Shown here in pieces: positions 46,101 through 54,913 of a DNA stretch of 64,000 nucleotides. Origin of the DNA: Cryobacterium glucosi. Lineage in GTDB: Bacteria > Actinomycetota > Actinomycetes > Actinomycetales > Microbacteriaceae. The DNA is taken from assembly GCF_004402235.1 (NCBI RefSeq), contig NZ_SOFS01000029.1:1-64000 (forward strand), given 5' to 3'. Below the pieces are notes generated by a model. The model searched no databases, was not told the origin of the DNA, and saw only the letters and a list, made by a program, of their open reading frames with translations. A program made the position numbers and the translations under genes. Position 1 is the stretch's first letter. Each line of letters opens with the position of its first letter.

Positions 46101-48035
46101 GACCGGCACGCGCGGGGCGTCGAGGGTATCGCCGACCTCCTCCGCCAGCTCGGGCCCCTCACGACCGAGGAGGTCGCCGCCCGGCTCGATACCCAGGACG
46201 ACCCCGACGCCGAAACCGGCCTGCTCGAGCTCGTCGCCGCACGCAGGGCACTCAGGGCCGGGTTCGCCGGCCGCCAGTGGTGGGCCGTGATCGAGGACGC
46301 CAGCCGGCTTCGCGACGCCCTCGGCGTTCCGGTGCCGCTCGGGGTGCCCGCCGCCTTCACCGAGGCCGTGCCAGACCCGCTCGGCGACCTGGTCAGCCGG
46401 TACGCGCGGACGCACGGCCCGTTCACGGTGGCGGATGTCGCCGACCGCTTCGGTCTCGGTCCGGTCGTCGCCCTCGGGGCGCTGCGACGTCTCGCCGGCA
46501 CCCGCCGGGTGATCGAGGGCGAGTACCGGCCGCACGGCACCGGCAGCGAATGGTGCGACGCCGAGGTTCTGCGCCGACTCCGCAGGCGGTCCCTCGCGGC
46601 GCTCCGCCACGAGGTCGAGCCCGTCGATCAAATCACGATGGGCCGGTTCCTGCCGTCCTGGCAACATGTAGGCGGACGGCTGCGCGGCGTCGACGGCGTC
46701 GCATCCGTCATCGAACAGCTCGAGGGGGCCCGCATCCCGGCGTCCGCCTGGGAATCGCTCGTGCTGCCCGCCCGGGTGAGCGACTACCGGCCGGCGATGC
46801 TGGACGAACTCACCAACGCGGGCGAGGTGCTCTGGGCGGGGGCAGGCACCCTCGCGGGCAACGACGGCTGGATCAGCCTGTACCTCGCCGAGACCGCCGC
46901 GCTCACCCTGCCGCCGCCAGCCCTCGTCGAGACCACGGAGCTGCAGCGCGAGGTGCTCGCGACCCTCGGCGGCGGGGGAGGGTTCTTCTTCCGGCAGCTC
47001 GCCGACGCGGTCGGCAGCCAGGACGACGTGCTCCTCGCCGACGCCCTCTGGGACCTGGTCTGGGCCGGCCTCGTCGGCAACGACACCTTCGCCCCGGTGC
47101 GGGCGCTGCTTTCCGGAGGCCGCACGGCGCACAGCACCCGGAGGGCGGTGCCTCGGGCACGCCTGCACGGCGGCCGCGGGTTTGCCCGGTCGGCGATGCC
47201 GTTGCGCGGCGGACCGCCGACGGTGTCCGGCCGCTGGTCGATCGTGCCTGTCGCCGACGATTCACCCACCCGCCGCGCCCATGCCCTCGGCGAGACCCTG
47301 CTCGAACGCTACGGGGTCGTCACCCGCGGCGCCGTCGTGGGGGAGGGCGTCACCGGCGGCTTCGCGCTCGTCTACCGCACCCTGAGCGGCTTCGAGGAAT
47401 CCGGCCGCTGCCGGCGCGGCTACTTCATCGACGGGCTCGGCGCCGCACAGTTCGCGACCGCCGGAACGATCGACCGGTTGCGTTCCTTCACCGAGTCGGA
47501 GTCCGGCGCGCACGGTGGCCGGGGAGCGGGTCCCGCCGCGGCAGGGCAGGGGGCGCCGGTCGTCGTCACGCTCGCCGCGACCGACCCGGCCAACCCGTAC
47601 GGGGCCGTGCTGCCGTGGCCGGCCCTGCCGGCCGGCACCACTCACCGTGCTGCCCGGAAGGCCGGCGCGATCGTCGTGCTCGTCGACGGCGCCCTCGCGC
47701 TCTACGTCGAACGCGGCGGCAAGACCGTGCTCGCCTTCGACGGAAGCCAGGTCGGAGGGGCCGACGATGTCGACGCCGGCGCCGTGCCGGCGGGTAACCG
47801 CGCCGATGCCGACGATGCCGTTGGTGCTCCCATCGGTGCCGACGTCGCCGCCGCCCGTGACGCACTCTTCGCGGCCGCGGCCGGTGCCCTCGCCGCCACG
47901 GTGACGAGCGGCCGGATCGCCAAACTCGGCGTCGAGACGGTCAATGGCGCCTTCGTGATCGGCACCCCGTTCGGCCGCGCGCTCCAGGCCGCCGGATTCG
48001 GCGTGACGCCGAAGGGACTGAAGCTGCATGCCTGA
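43173..48035 (+). CDS. lhr: Lhr-type ATP-dependent DNA helicase
   Basis: 1620-residue superfamily 2 helicase, a 3'-5' translocase in DNA repair. Walker A APTGSGKTLAAFL lies near 46-58, DEVH near 188-191, and motif VI ASGLQRVGRAGHQVG near 451-465. The winged-helix/Lhr-core domain follows, and then the long actinobacterial C-terminal domain. An Ala/Gly/Ser-rich insert (about residues 325-385, 44145-44330) lies between the two RecA-like domains and is probably disordered. GGAGAG precedes the ATG. nei follows after 8 bp, as in mycobacteria (Rv3296-Rv3297), suggesting cooperative repair. Confidence 0.94.
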   Translation: MTEVLQRFSPATRAWFGQAFAAPTEAQLGAWDAISRGSHALVVAPTGSGKTLAAFLWAIDRLATPAPESSAATDAAGTVAAPLPRTRVLYISPLKALGVDVERNLRAPLVGITQAAARLGFRPVTVTVGVRSGDTPAADRRSLVKTPPDILITTPESLFLMLTSAARDSLRGVDTVIIDEVHAVASSKRGAHLAVSLERLDELLARPAQRIGLSATVRPAAEVARFLGGAAPVQIVNPAAGKRFDLRVVVPVDDMTQLGPVPEREGSTAAAAPQAGSIWPHVEEAIVDEVLAHSSSIVFANSRRLAERLTARFNEIYAGRLADAAEQAAGELAPVGAGVAPASAAEGAAAGAAGAGSDGAGSVGEGSARGSAGPARPPADLMGASGQSAGAEPLLARAHHGSVSKEQRSMIEEDLKAGRLRCVVATSSLELGIDMGAVDLVVQVESPPSVASGLQRVGRAGHQVGEISRGVIYPKHRADLIHAAVAAERMVAGLIESIAVPSNPLDILAQQTVAAVALEPIQAEDWFDIVRRSAPFQGLPRSAYEATLDLLAGRYPSDQFAELRPRIVWDRDTGLLTGRPGAQRLAVTSGGTIPDRGLFGVFMVGGEQTTGRRVGELDEEMVYESRVGDVFALGTTSWRIQEITHDRVLVLPAFGEPGRLPFWKGDGLGRPAELGEAVGAFVREVSALPEAAARVRCAAGGLDERAANNLLVFLADQRAATGQLPTDRTLVVERFRDELGDWRVILHSAYGMQVHAPWALAVAARVRERYGLDGGCVASDDGIVARIPDTDAEPPGAELFVFEAEEIEQLVTDEVGGSALFAARFRECAARALLLPKYNPGTRSPLWQQRQKAAQLLEVARTFPTFPIILETVRECLQDVYDLPALLDLTRKINSRTIRLVETRTETPSPFASTLLFGYVAAFMYEGDSPLAERRATALSLDSSLLAELLGRVELRELLDPAVIEQTDAELQRLPADRHARGVEGIADLLRQLGPLTTEEVAARLDTQDDPDAETGLLELVAARRALRAGFAGRQWWAVIEDASRLRDALGVPVPLGVPAAFTEAVPDPLGDLVSRYARTHGPFTVADVADRFGLGPVVALGALRRLAGTRRVIEGEYRPHGTGSEWCDAEVLRRLRRRSLAALRHEVEPVDQITMGRFLPSWQHVGGRLRGVDGVASVIEQLEGARIPASAWESLVLPARVSDYRPAMLDELTNAGEVLWAGAGTLAGNDGWISLYLAETAALTLPPPALVETTELQREVLATLGGGGGFFFRQLADAVGSQDDVLLADALWDLVWAGLVGNDTFAPVRALLSGGRTAHSTRRAVPRARLHGGRGFARSAMPLRGGPPTVSGRWSIVPVADDSPTRRAHALGETLLERYGVVTRGAVVGEGVTGGFALVYRTLSGFEESGRCRRGYFIDGLGAAQFATAGTIDRLRSFTESESGAHGGRGAGPAAAGQGAPVVVTLAATDPANPYGAVLPWPALPAGTTHRAARKAGAIVVLVDGALALYVERGGKTVLAFDGSQVGGADDVDAGAVPAGNRADADDAVGAPIGADVAAARDALFAAAAGALAATVTSGRIAKLGVETVNGAFVIGTPFGRALQAAGFGVTPKGLKLHA

Positions 48036-48043
48036 GGCCGACC

Positions 48044-48823
48044 GTGCCTGAGGGCGACACCGTCTGGCTGACCGCGCACAACCTCGACACGGCGCTGCGC
48101 GGGGCCGTCCTGACCCGCTGCGACATCCGCGTGCCGGCCTATGCGACCGTCGATCTCACCGGCGACACCGTGCACGAGGTCACGAGTCGCGGCAAACACG
48201 TGCTGATCCGGGTGGGGGAGGCCAGCATCCATTCACACCTGAAGATGGAGGGCGCCTGGCACCTCTACCGGCACGGCTCGGCCTGGAAGCGGCCGGCCTT
48301 CCAGGCCAGGGCCGTGCTCGAGACGGCCGACTGGATCGCGGTCGGCTTCGAACTCGGGGTGCTCGAGGTGTTGCCCATCGGGGAGGAAGGCGCCAGGCTC
48401 GACTACCTCGGCCCCGACCTGCTCGGCGCCGACTGGGACCCCGCCGAGGCCGTGCGCCGCCTGGAGGACCGGCCCGAGCGTCCGATCGCGGTCGCACTCG
48501 CCGACCAGGCGAACCTCGCGGGTCTCGGCAACGAGTACGTGAACGAGCTCTGCTTCCTGCGGGGCGTGCTGCCCACCCGGCCGGTGGCCGACGTGACGGA
48601 TGTCGCCGGTCTCGTCGACCTCGCGCACCGGCTGATCGTCGCGAACCGCGGCAGAACCGACCGAATCACCACGGGTTCCGCCCGCCGCGGCGAACAGTCC
48701 TGGGTCTACGGCCGTGCCGGCCGGCCCTGCCGACGCTGCGGCACCCGCATCCGCCAGGGCACGCTCGGCAGCTCTGAGCTCGAGCAGCGGGTCACCTACT
48801 GGTGTCCCCGCTGCCAGACCTGA
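48044..48823 (+). CDS. nei: Fpg/Nei-family DNA glycosylase (endonuclease VIII-like)
   Basis: 259-residue base-excision glycosylase/AP lyase. After removal of the start residue the N-terminus is PEGDTVW, giving catalytic Pro2 and Glu3 as in Nei. A conserved lysine lies in SRGKHVLIR. The helix-two-turn-helix region is DQANLAGLGNEYVNE, and the C-terminal zinc finger has CRRC and CPRC. The GTG start lies 8 bp after lhr. Nei-type enzymes remove oxidised pyrimidines. Confidence 0.92.
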   Translation: MPEGDTVWLTAHNLDTALRGAVLTRCDIRVPAYATVDLTGDTVHEVTSRGKHVLIRVGEASIHSHLKMEGAWHLYRHGSAWKRPAFQARAVLETADWIAVGFELGVLEVLPIGEEGARLDYLGPDLLGADWDPAEAVRRLEDRPERPIAVALADQANLAGLGNEYVNELCFLRGVLPTRPVADVTDVAGLVDLAHRLIVANRGRTDRITTGSARRGEQSWVYGRAGRPCRRCGTRIRQGTLGSSELEQRVTYWCPRCQT

Positions 48824-48834
48824 CGTGCCGGCTC

Positions 48835-48887
48835 AGGTGTCGCATATCGACGTTCGCGGGTCGCGGGAACGTCGATATGCGACACCT
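48835..48887. terminator. Perfect 21-bp hairpin between convergent nei and DUF1844
   Basis: Arms 48835-48855 and 48867-48887 are exact reverse complements (21 bp; beginning AGGTGTCGCATATCG) separated by an 11-nt GC-rich loop. There is no U-run. It fills most of the 82-bp gap between the two converging genes and probably ends both transcripts, or stabilises their 3' ends. Confidence 0.7.
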
Positions 48888-48905
48888 CAGGGAAGGGTGA
48901 TCGGG

Positions 48906-49253
48906 CTAGTTGACCGGGCCGGTGTACTTCTCGCCTGGGCCCGCGCCGATCGGGTCCGGGATCGCGGAGGCCTCGCGGAACGCGAGCTGCAGCGAACGCA
49001 GCCCGTCGCGCAGGCTCCGCGCGTGCATGTCGGCGATGTCGGGGGCGGCCGCCGTCACGAGCCCGGCGAGGGCGTTGATGAGCTTCCGGGCCTCGTCGAG
49101 GTCGATCTGCGTGTCGGGGTCGTCGGCGAGCCCGCACTTCACCGCAGCGGCGCTCATCAGGTGCACGCACGCCGTCGTGATGATCTCCACGGCGGCCACA
49201 TCGGCGATATCGCGGGTTTCCTGGCTGGCATCCTGGCTTGTGCTACTGGTCAC
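48906..49253 (-). CDS. DUF1844 protein
   Basis: 115-residue helical protein with the DUF1844 core (VAAVEIITTACVHLMSAAAVKCGL and DLDEARKLINALAGLV). It is conserved in Actinobacteria next to infC, as here, on the opposite strand. The core has no membrane segment. The function is unknown. Its start lies 277 bp from infC across a shared regulatory region. Confidence 0.88.
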   Translation of the reverse strand: MTSSTSQDASQETRDIADVAAVEIITTACVHLMSAAAVKCGLADDPDTQIDLDEARKLINALAGLVTAAAPDIADMHARSLRDGLRSLQLAFREASAIPDPIGAGPGEKYTGPVN

Positions 49254-49266
49254 TGCATTCCTCTGT

Positions 49267-49530
49267 TAGACTCGTCCGGGCTCCGAGGTATTTATCTCGG
49301 TACGAAAGTGGATAATCTCCCACCCGCGCATACCGCTTCACAAAGGTTACCGGGTTGTTTGCACTCCGCCGTCGTGGCACTGGAAACAGTGGCGCGAAGG
49401 TAGACAGGGTGCCGTACGCAGTGTTTGAGCAATAACGCTCCACCATTTCGCACGCGATTTTCCTCTCTTCGTCGCCAGGCGGCATCCGTTGCCTGGCTGT
49501 AGTCACGATGCATGAGAGAAGGAGAGACGC
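49267..49530 (+). promoter_or_regulatory. infC promoter region and structured leader
   Basis: TAGACT (49267-49272) is a candidate -10 box; a leader of about 250 nt would follow. Hairpins are CCGAGGTATTTATCTCGG (49282-49299), GAGCAATAACGCTC, and GCCAGGC/GCCTGGC (49474-49497) shortly before the ribosome site. Long infC leaders often carry L20/IF3 autoregulatory structures; which one this is cannot be decided by eye. No small gene was found in the gap. Confidence 0.45.
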
Positions 49531-50107
<577 letters not shown>

Positions 50108-50115
<8 letters not shown>

Positions 50116-50302
50116 GATGAAGACCCACTCCGGGACTAAGAAGCGCTTCAAGGTAACCGGCAGCGGCAAGATCATGAAGCAGCAGGCCGGTTTGCGCCAC
50201 AACCTCGAGGTCAAGAGCACCCAGCGCAAGTCCCGCCTGAACCACGACCAGGTGTTGGCCAAGGCCGACGCCAAGGTCATCAAGAAGCTTCTCGGTCGCT
50301 AG
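50108..50302 (+). CDS. rpmI: 50S ribosomal protein L35
   Basis: 64-residue basic ribosomal protein with the family pattern [20 protein letters not shown] and the RHNLEVKS segment. The start at 50108 overlaps the infC stop; AGGAGG upstream lies within the end of infC. It is part of the conserved infC-rpmI-rplT operon. Confidence 0.97.
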
Positions 50303-50329
50303 ACCCCGTACCCCTAAAGGAACAAGAAA

Positions 50330-50716
50330 ATGGCAAGAGTAAAAAGAGCGGTCAATGCTCACAAGAGCCGCCGCGTCATCCTCGAGCGCGCCAAGGGTTA
50401 CCGCGGCCAGCGCTCCCGTTTGGTCACGAAGGCCAAGGAGCAGCTCACTCACTCCTTCACTTACAGCTACCGTGACCGTCGTGCACGTAAGGGTGACTTC
50501 CGTCGCCTGTGGATCCAGCGGATCAACGCTGCGTCCCGCCAGAACGGCCTGACCTACAACCGCCTCATCCAGGGCCTCGCCCTGGCCGGCATCGAGGTCG
50601 ACCGTCGTATCCTCGCCGACCTCGCGGTCAACGAAGCGGCCACCTTCGCCGCCATCGTCGAGAGCGCCAAGGCAGCACTGCCCGCCGACACGTCCGCACC
50701 GAAGGTCAAGGCCTAG
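50330..50716 (+). CDS. rplT: 50S ribosomal protein L20
   Basis: 128-residue ribosomal protein needed early in 50S assembly. Typical features are [18 protein letters not shown], the [21 protein letters not shown] stretch split by the usual helices, and [24 protein letters not shown] precedes the ATG. L20 represses its own operon in other bacteria. The operon ends with a strong terminator 64 bp downstream. Confidence 0.97.
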   Translation: MARVKRAVNAHKSRRVILERAKGYRGQRSRLVTKAKEQLTHSFTYSYRDRRARKGDFRRLWIQRINAASRQNGLTYNRLIQGLALAGIEVDRRILADLAVNEAATFAAIVESAKAALPADTSAPKVKA

Positions 50717-50779
50717 CCTTCACGCTTCAGCGCCGTTCAGTTCGCGAGCAGTTCGTTCCACCAGCACTCCGCATCACCC

Positions 50780-50816
50780 AAAACGGGAGCGGGCCCCAGG
50801 GCCCACTCCCGTTTTT
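50780..50816. terminator. Intrinsic terminator after rplT (bidirectional)
   Basis: AAAACGGGAG (50780-50789) and GGGCCC pair with a second GGGCCC (50799-50804) and CTCCCGTTTTT (50806-50816). The stem is flanked by an A-run on the left and a U-run on the right, so it can work for rplT and for the convergent glycosyltransferase gene. Confidence 0.85.
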
Positions 50817-50839
50817 GCGTTCCCGCGCCCGGAACCGGG

Positions 50840-53047
50840 TCAGGCGGCGGGGGTCGAGAGGTCGTAGACCGTCGAGCCGCCGACCGTGGTCGCGGTGTAT
50901 GTCGCGGCCACCCAGGTCGCGATGGCCGTCGCGGTGCTGTCGCCGCCGCCCATGCCGCCGCCCTGGCTTCCGGAGATGTAGTAGCCGACGTCACCGGCCG
51001 CGACGTACGCCTGGAACTCGGCGAGGGTCGGCGTCGGGTCACTGCTCCAGCCGCCGATCGCCATCACGGCGACGCCGGTGGACAGTTCGAGCGTCGCAGC
51101 GGACTGCGATCCGTCGACCGCCGCGGCCCAGCGAGCCGTCGAGGCCGTGAGCAGGGCGGTGAGCTCGGACGAGGTCGCGGAATCCGAACCCGCGCCGGAG
51201 GGAGCGGAGCCGGAGTCGCCGGCGTTCGCCGCGGCATCCGTGCCCGTGTCGCTCGTGCCGGAGCCGGTATCGGTGCCCGTCGTTCCGGTCGTGCCCGAGC
51301 CGTCCGGACCGCCGGTGCCTCCCGTCGGGGGAGTGCCGCCTGCGCCGTCCGGCGCCGTGCCGCCATCGGGCCTCGTGCCGCCGCCGTCGCCGGTGGGGGC
51401 ACCGCCCATCGCGCCGCCCGCGCCGCCGCCCATTCCGCTCGAGGACGAGACAGAACCGACAGCGGGAATCGAGCCGTTGTGCGCGACCGAAGCCGTCGCG
51501 ATCGCGTATGCCGCGCTCCCGCCGAGGCCGCCGAGCATGCCGACCAGAACCGCGACGGTCGTGAGGCGGCGCCAGCTCAATGCGGCACCGACGACGAAAC
51601 CGGCCGCGCCGAGCAGGGTCACCGTGAGCAGCGTCCAGCGCAGCCACGGCAGCCAGTCCGCGTTCTCGGACAGGAGCACGAAGCCCCAGGCACCGGCGGC
51701 CGCGATCATCGCGGCGAGGCCGAGCCGGCCGAACCAGTGCGAACGGCCGTGCCAGAGCACGACGCCGCCGGTTCCGACGAGGCCCGCGATCGCCGGGGCG
51801 AGGGCGACGGTGTAGTACGGGTGGATGGTGCCGCTCATGTAGCTGAAGACGAGTCCCGTCACGAGCAGCCAGCCGCCCCAGATCACGAGAGCAGCGCGGG
51901 CGCCGTCGGTACGGTGCCGCTTCCGGGTGGCCCAGAGACCGAGGACCAGGGCGAGCAGCGCCGTCGGCAGCAGCCACGAGATCTCGAGGCCCATCTCGCT
52001 GCTGAACAGGCGGCTGAGCCCGGTCGCGCCGCCGAAGCTCGAGCCGGCCGCGGCTGTCGTGCCGCCCCCCGCGTTTCCGCCGCCGCCTGCGGTCGCCCCG
52101 AAGATCCGACCGAGGCCGTTGTAGCCGAAGACGAGGTCGAGCACGGTGTTGTCCGTGGACCCGCCGATGTATGGGCGAGCGGATGCCGGCCACAGGGCGA
52201 CCGCGAGCACCCACCACCCCGCCGACACGACGAGGGCGCCCGCGGCGACGCCGAGGTGTGCGAGGCGGCGCCAGACGGTCGTATTCGCCAGGAGCAGGTA
52301 GGCGAGGCCGAAGGCCGGCAGCACGAGGAGGCCCTGGAGCATCTTGGTCAGGAAGGCGAAGCCGAGGGCGACGCCGGCGAGGGCGAGCCAGCGCCAGCTC
52401 GCGGCGGGCAGCGCGCGGACCACGCAGTACGCGGCAGCCGTCATCAGCACCGTCAGGAGTGCATCGGGGTTGTCGAAGCGGAACATCAGCGCCGCGGCGG
52501 GCGTGAACGCGAGCACCGCGCCGGCCACGAGCCCGCCGACGGCGCCCAGCCGTTGGCCGAAGGCCACGAGGCTGCGCCGCACGGTCGCGAAGACGAGGGC
52601 GACGGCCGCGACGCCCATCAGCGCCTGCGGCACGAGCACACTCCAGCTCGAGAAACCGAAGATCCGCGCCGAGAGCCCCATCACCCAGAGCGATGCCGGC
52701 GGCTTGTCGACGGTGATGAAGTTCGAGGAGTCGAGAGATCCGAAGAACAGGGCGGTCCAGCTCCTGGACCCTGCCTGCACCGCGGCGGCGTAGAAGCTGT
52801 TCGCCCAGCCGCTCTCGCTCAGGTTCCAGAGGTAGAGCAGGCCGGTGACGATCAGGAGCGCCCAGAACGACGGCCGGATCCAGGCGGCGTCCGTGCGCTC
52901 TCCGAGAATGATCCGGGCGATCAGTCCGCGGCGCGCCGTCGACGGCGCTGCGGCGCCGGACGTGCTGGACCCTGTGGTCGCGCCGGATGTGCGCGGCACG
53001 GATACGGGTGGGCGGGTCACGTGACCCGGAACGATGTGGCCGGTCAT
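50840..53047 (-). CDS. GT39-family membrane glycosyltransferase (ArnT/PMT-like)
   Basis: 735 residues with about 12 transmembrane helices in the first two-thirds. The first extracellular loop holds an acidic substrate region (SLDSSNFITVDKPPASLWVMGL) typical of GT39 enzymes using polyprenyl-phosphate sugars. A long Gly/Ser/Thr/Asp-rich linker (about 540-630) leads to a small extracytoplasmic domain ending in YDLSTPAA. The acceptor is unknown; related proteins decorate surface glycans or proteins. Start 53047 has GGAGGAG 5 nt upstream and is preferred over ATG 53092; a small hairpin (53056-53072) abuts this ribosome site. Confidence 0.85.
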   Translation of the reverse strand: MTGHIVPGHVTRPPVSVPRTSGATTGSSTSGAAAPSTARRGLIARIILGERTDAAWIRPSFWALLIVTGLLYLWNLSESGWANSFYAAAVQAGSRSWTALFFGSLDSSNFITVDKPPASLWVMGLSARIFGFSSWSVLVPQALMGVAAVALVFATVRRSLVAFGQRLGAVGGLVAGAVLAFTPAAALMFRFDNPDALLTVLMTAAAYCVVRALPAASWRWLALAGVALGFAFLTKMLQGLLVLPAFGLAYLLLANTTVWRRLAHLGVAAGALVVSAGWWVLAVALWPASARPYIGGSTDNTVLDLVFGYNGLGRIFGATAGGGGNAGGGTTAAAGSSFGGATGLSRLFSSEMGLEISWLLPTALLALVLGLWATRKRHRTDGARAALVIWGGWLLVTGLVFSYMSGTIHPYYTVALAPAIAGLVGTGGVVLWHGRSHWFGRLGLAAMIAAAGAWGFVLLSENADWLPWLRWTLLTVTLLGAAGFVVGAALSWRRLTTVAVLVGMLGGLGGSAAYAIATASVAHNGSIPAVGSVSSSSGMGGGAGGAMGGAPTGDGGGTRPDGGTAPDGAGGTPPTGGTGGPDGSGTTGTTGTDTGSGTSDTGTDAAANAGDSGSAPSGAGSDSATSSELTALLTASTARWAAAVDGSQSAATLELSTGVAVMAIGGWSSDPTPTLAEFQAYVAAGDVGYYISGSQGGGMGGGDSTATAIATWVAATYTATTVGGSTVYDLSTPAA

Positions 53048-53170
53048 GGCTCCTCCAAAGGTTGATCCTTTGAGCTTGCCGAGTGCGTCCATGGGCCAGC
53101 TATGCCGGCGCTATGAGATGGCTATGGCCGGCTGTCAGCGCGGCAACCGCGCCGCCACAGCCCCGGCAAG

Positions 53171-53176
53171 TAGGCT
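53171..53176 (+). promoter_or_regulatory. Candidate -10 box (TAGGCT) for the SpoU methyltransferase gene
   Basis: TAGGCT ends 6 nt before the ATG at 53183, so a leaderless mRNA is expected, although GGGAGC between them could serve weakly in ribosome binding. Confidence 0.45.
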
Positions 53177-53182
53177 GGGAGC

Positions 53183-53983
53183 ATGTTAGATAATCCCCGT
53201 TCTCCGCGCGTGCGGGCCGTTGCGAAGCTGTCGAACCGGGCCGCGCGCTCCGAGACCGGGCTGTTCCTTCTCGAGGGCCCGCAGGCCGTCGCCGAGGCCC
53301 TGAACTTCCGTCCGGAGCTCGTCGTCGAGCTGTACGCAACCCCGACGGCCCTTGAGCGCCACCCCGAGATCGCCGAAACCGCCGTCGATGCGGGCGTCGA
53401 CGTCGAATTCGTCACCGAGCAGGTCCTCGAGACGATGGCGGACACCGTCACCCCGCAGGGCTTCGTCGCGGTCTGCCACCAGTTCCCCACCTCGGTCAAG
53501 GAGATCTTCGCCAAGGAACCGAAGCTCATCGCGATCCTCGAAGAGGTGCGCGACCCGGGCAACGCCGGCACGATCATCCGGGCAGCGGATGCCGCCGGTG
53601 CCGACGCCGTGATCTTCACCGGTCGCAGCGTCGACCTCTACAACCCCAAGGTCGTGCGCTCGTCCACGGGCTCGATCTTCCACCTGCCCGTCGCCGTCGG
53701 CGTCACCCTCGACGACGTCCGCGAGCGCGCCCGCTTCGCCGGCCTCCAGATCTTCGCCGCCGATATCAAGGGCACCGACCTGCTCGCCGCCCGCAACGAG
53801 GGACTCCTTCTCGCGCCGACGGCCTGGCTGTTCGGCAACGAGGCCCGCGGCCTGACCGATGAGGACCTGGCCCTCGTCGACCGCTCGATCACCGTGCCGA
53901 TCTACGGCCACGCCGAGTCGATGAACCTCGCGACCGCGGCATCCGTCTGCCTGTACGAAAGCGCCTTCGCGCAGCGCAGCTAG
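53183..53983 (+). CDS. SpoU/TrmH-family RNA 2'-O-methyltransferase
   Basis: 266 residues. An N-terminal substrate-binding domain ([13 protein letters not shown]) precedes a knotted SPOUT domain with motif 1 [18 protein letters not shown], motif 2 [10 protein letters not shown] and motif 3 [13 protein letters not shown]. This matches 23S rRNA/tRNA ribose methyltransferases that sit between rplT and pheS in Actinobacteria. The target nucleotide cannot be assigned; some relatives give resistance to thiostrepton-like antibiotics. Confidence 0.9.
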   Translation: MLDNPRSPRVRAVAKLSNRAARSETGLFLLEGPQAVAEALNFRPELVVELYATPTALERHPEIAETAVDAGVDVEFVTEQVLETMADTVTPQGFVAVCHQFPTSVKEIFAKEPKLIAILEEVRDPGNAGTIIRAADAAGADAVIFTGRSVDLYNPKVVRSSTGSIFHLPVAVGVTLDDVRERARFAGLQIFAADIKGTDLLAARNEGLLLAPTAWLFGNEARGLTDEDLALVDRSITVPIYGHAESMNLATAASVCLYESAFAQRS

Positions 53984-54017
53984 TCGCGGGAACCGGGCCC
54001 GCCGGCGTGCGGATTGG

Positions 54018-54046
54018 TTTGCGCTGCTAACAATTTCCCCTAGATT
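54018..54046 (+). promoter_or_regulatory. Promoter of the glutamate-type ABC transporter operon
   Basis: TTTGCG (54018-54023), a 17-nt spacer and TAGATT (54041-54046) precede the gluA ATG by 7 nt, predicting a leaderless or near-leaderless transcript. Confidence 0.5.
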
Positions 54047-54053
54047 GGGGGAT

Positions 54054-54842
54054 ATGGAGCCTACAGATCCCACGCCGGCTACGTCGAACATCACGGTGCG
54101 TCGGGGCGAGCCCCTCGTGGTCGTTACCGATGTCAACAAGCACTTCGGCGAGCTGCACGTCCTCAAGAACATCAACGCCGTCGTCACCCGTGGCGAGGTC
54201 GTCGTTGTCATCGGCCCGAGCGGGTCGGGCAAGTCCACGCTCTGCCGGGCGATCAATCGCCTCGAGACGATCGACTCCGGCGTCATCACGATCGACGGTC
54301 AGGCCCTTCCCGAAGAGGGCAGGGGCCTGGCCCGGCTGCGGGCCGACGTCGGCATGGTTTTCCAGGCGTTCAACCTGTTCGCGCACATGACGGTGCTGCA
54401 GAACGTCACCCTCGGGCCGATCAAGGTGCGCGGGCTGTCCAAGGCCGACGCCGAGACCCGGGCGATGGCCCTCCTCGAGCGGGTCGGCGTCGCCGACCAG
54501 GCCCACAAGATGCCCGCCCAGCTCTCCGGCGGCCAGCAGCAGCGCGTCGCGATCGCCAGGGCCCTCGCCATGGAACCCAAGGTCATCCTCCTCGACGAGC
54601 CGACGAGCGCACTCGACCCCGAAATGATCAACGAGGTTCTCGAGGTCATGATCGATCTCGCCAACGACGGAATGACCATGATCGTGGTCACCCACGAGAT
54701 GGGCTTCGCCCGCAGGGCCGCCAACCGGGTCATCTTCATGGCCGAGGGCGAGATCGTCGAGGAATCGACCCCGGACCGTTTCTTCACCAACCCGCAGACC
54801 ACCCGCGCCAAAGACTTCCTTTCGAAGATCCTCGCGCACTGA
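54054..54842 (+). CDS. gluA: Glutamate-type amino acid ABC transporter, ATP-binding subunit
   Basis: 262-residue ATPase of the polar amino acid uptake family (GluA/GlnQ). Walker [10 protein letters not shown] is at 54-62, with the Q-loop MVFQAFNLF, signature LSGGQQQR, Walker [14 protein letters not shown] and switch His in VTHEMGF. The start at 54054 fits the TAGATT box; TTG 54045 is less likely. It is first of four genes (gluA-gluB-gluC-gluD order). Glutamate as substrate is inferred from the gene order shared with C. glutamicum gluABCD. Confidence 0.92.
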   Translation: MEPTDPTPATSNITVRRGEPLVVVTDVNKHFGELHVLKNINAVVTRGEVVVVIGPSGSGKSTLCRAINRLETIDSGVITIDGQALPEEGRGLARLRADVGMVFQAFNLFAHMTVLQNVTLGPIKVRGLSKADAETRAMALLERVGVADQAHKMPAQLSGGQQQRVAIARALAMEPKVILLDEPTSALDPEMINEVLEVMIDLANDGMTMIVVTHEMGFARRAANRVIFMAEGEIVEESTPDRFFTNPQTTRAKDFLSKILAH

Positions 54843-54864
54843 GGATCCTCTTCCCGCAGTACTT

Positions 54865-54882
54865 GCCGGTCACACGACCGGC
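54865..54882 (+). other. Small hairpin between gluA and gluB
   Basis: GCCGGTC (54865-54871) and GACCGGC (54876-54882) form a 7-bp stem with an ACAC loop and no U-run. It may protect or space the gluB mRNA. Confidence 0.5.
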
Positions 54883-54913
54883 GATCCCCGCACACAGCAC
54901 CCAGGAGGACACC

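Noticed and set aside
49254-49530. tRNA or small CDS in the infC upstream gap
   Set aside because: No cloverleaf with a TTCRANY arm and no conserved short frame with a ribosome site was seen.
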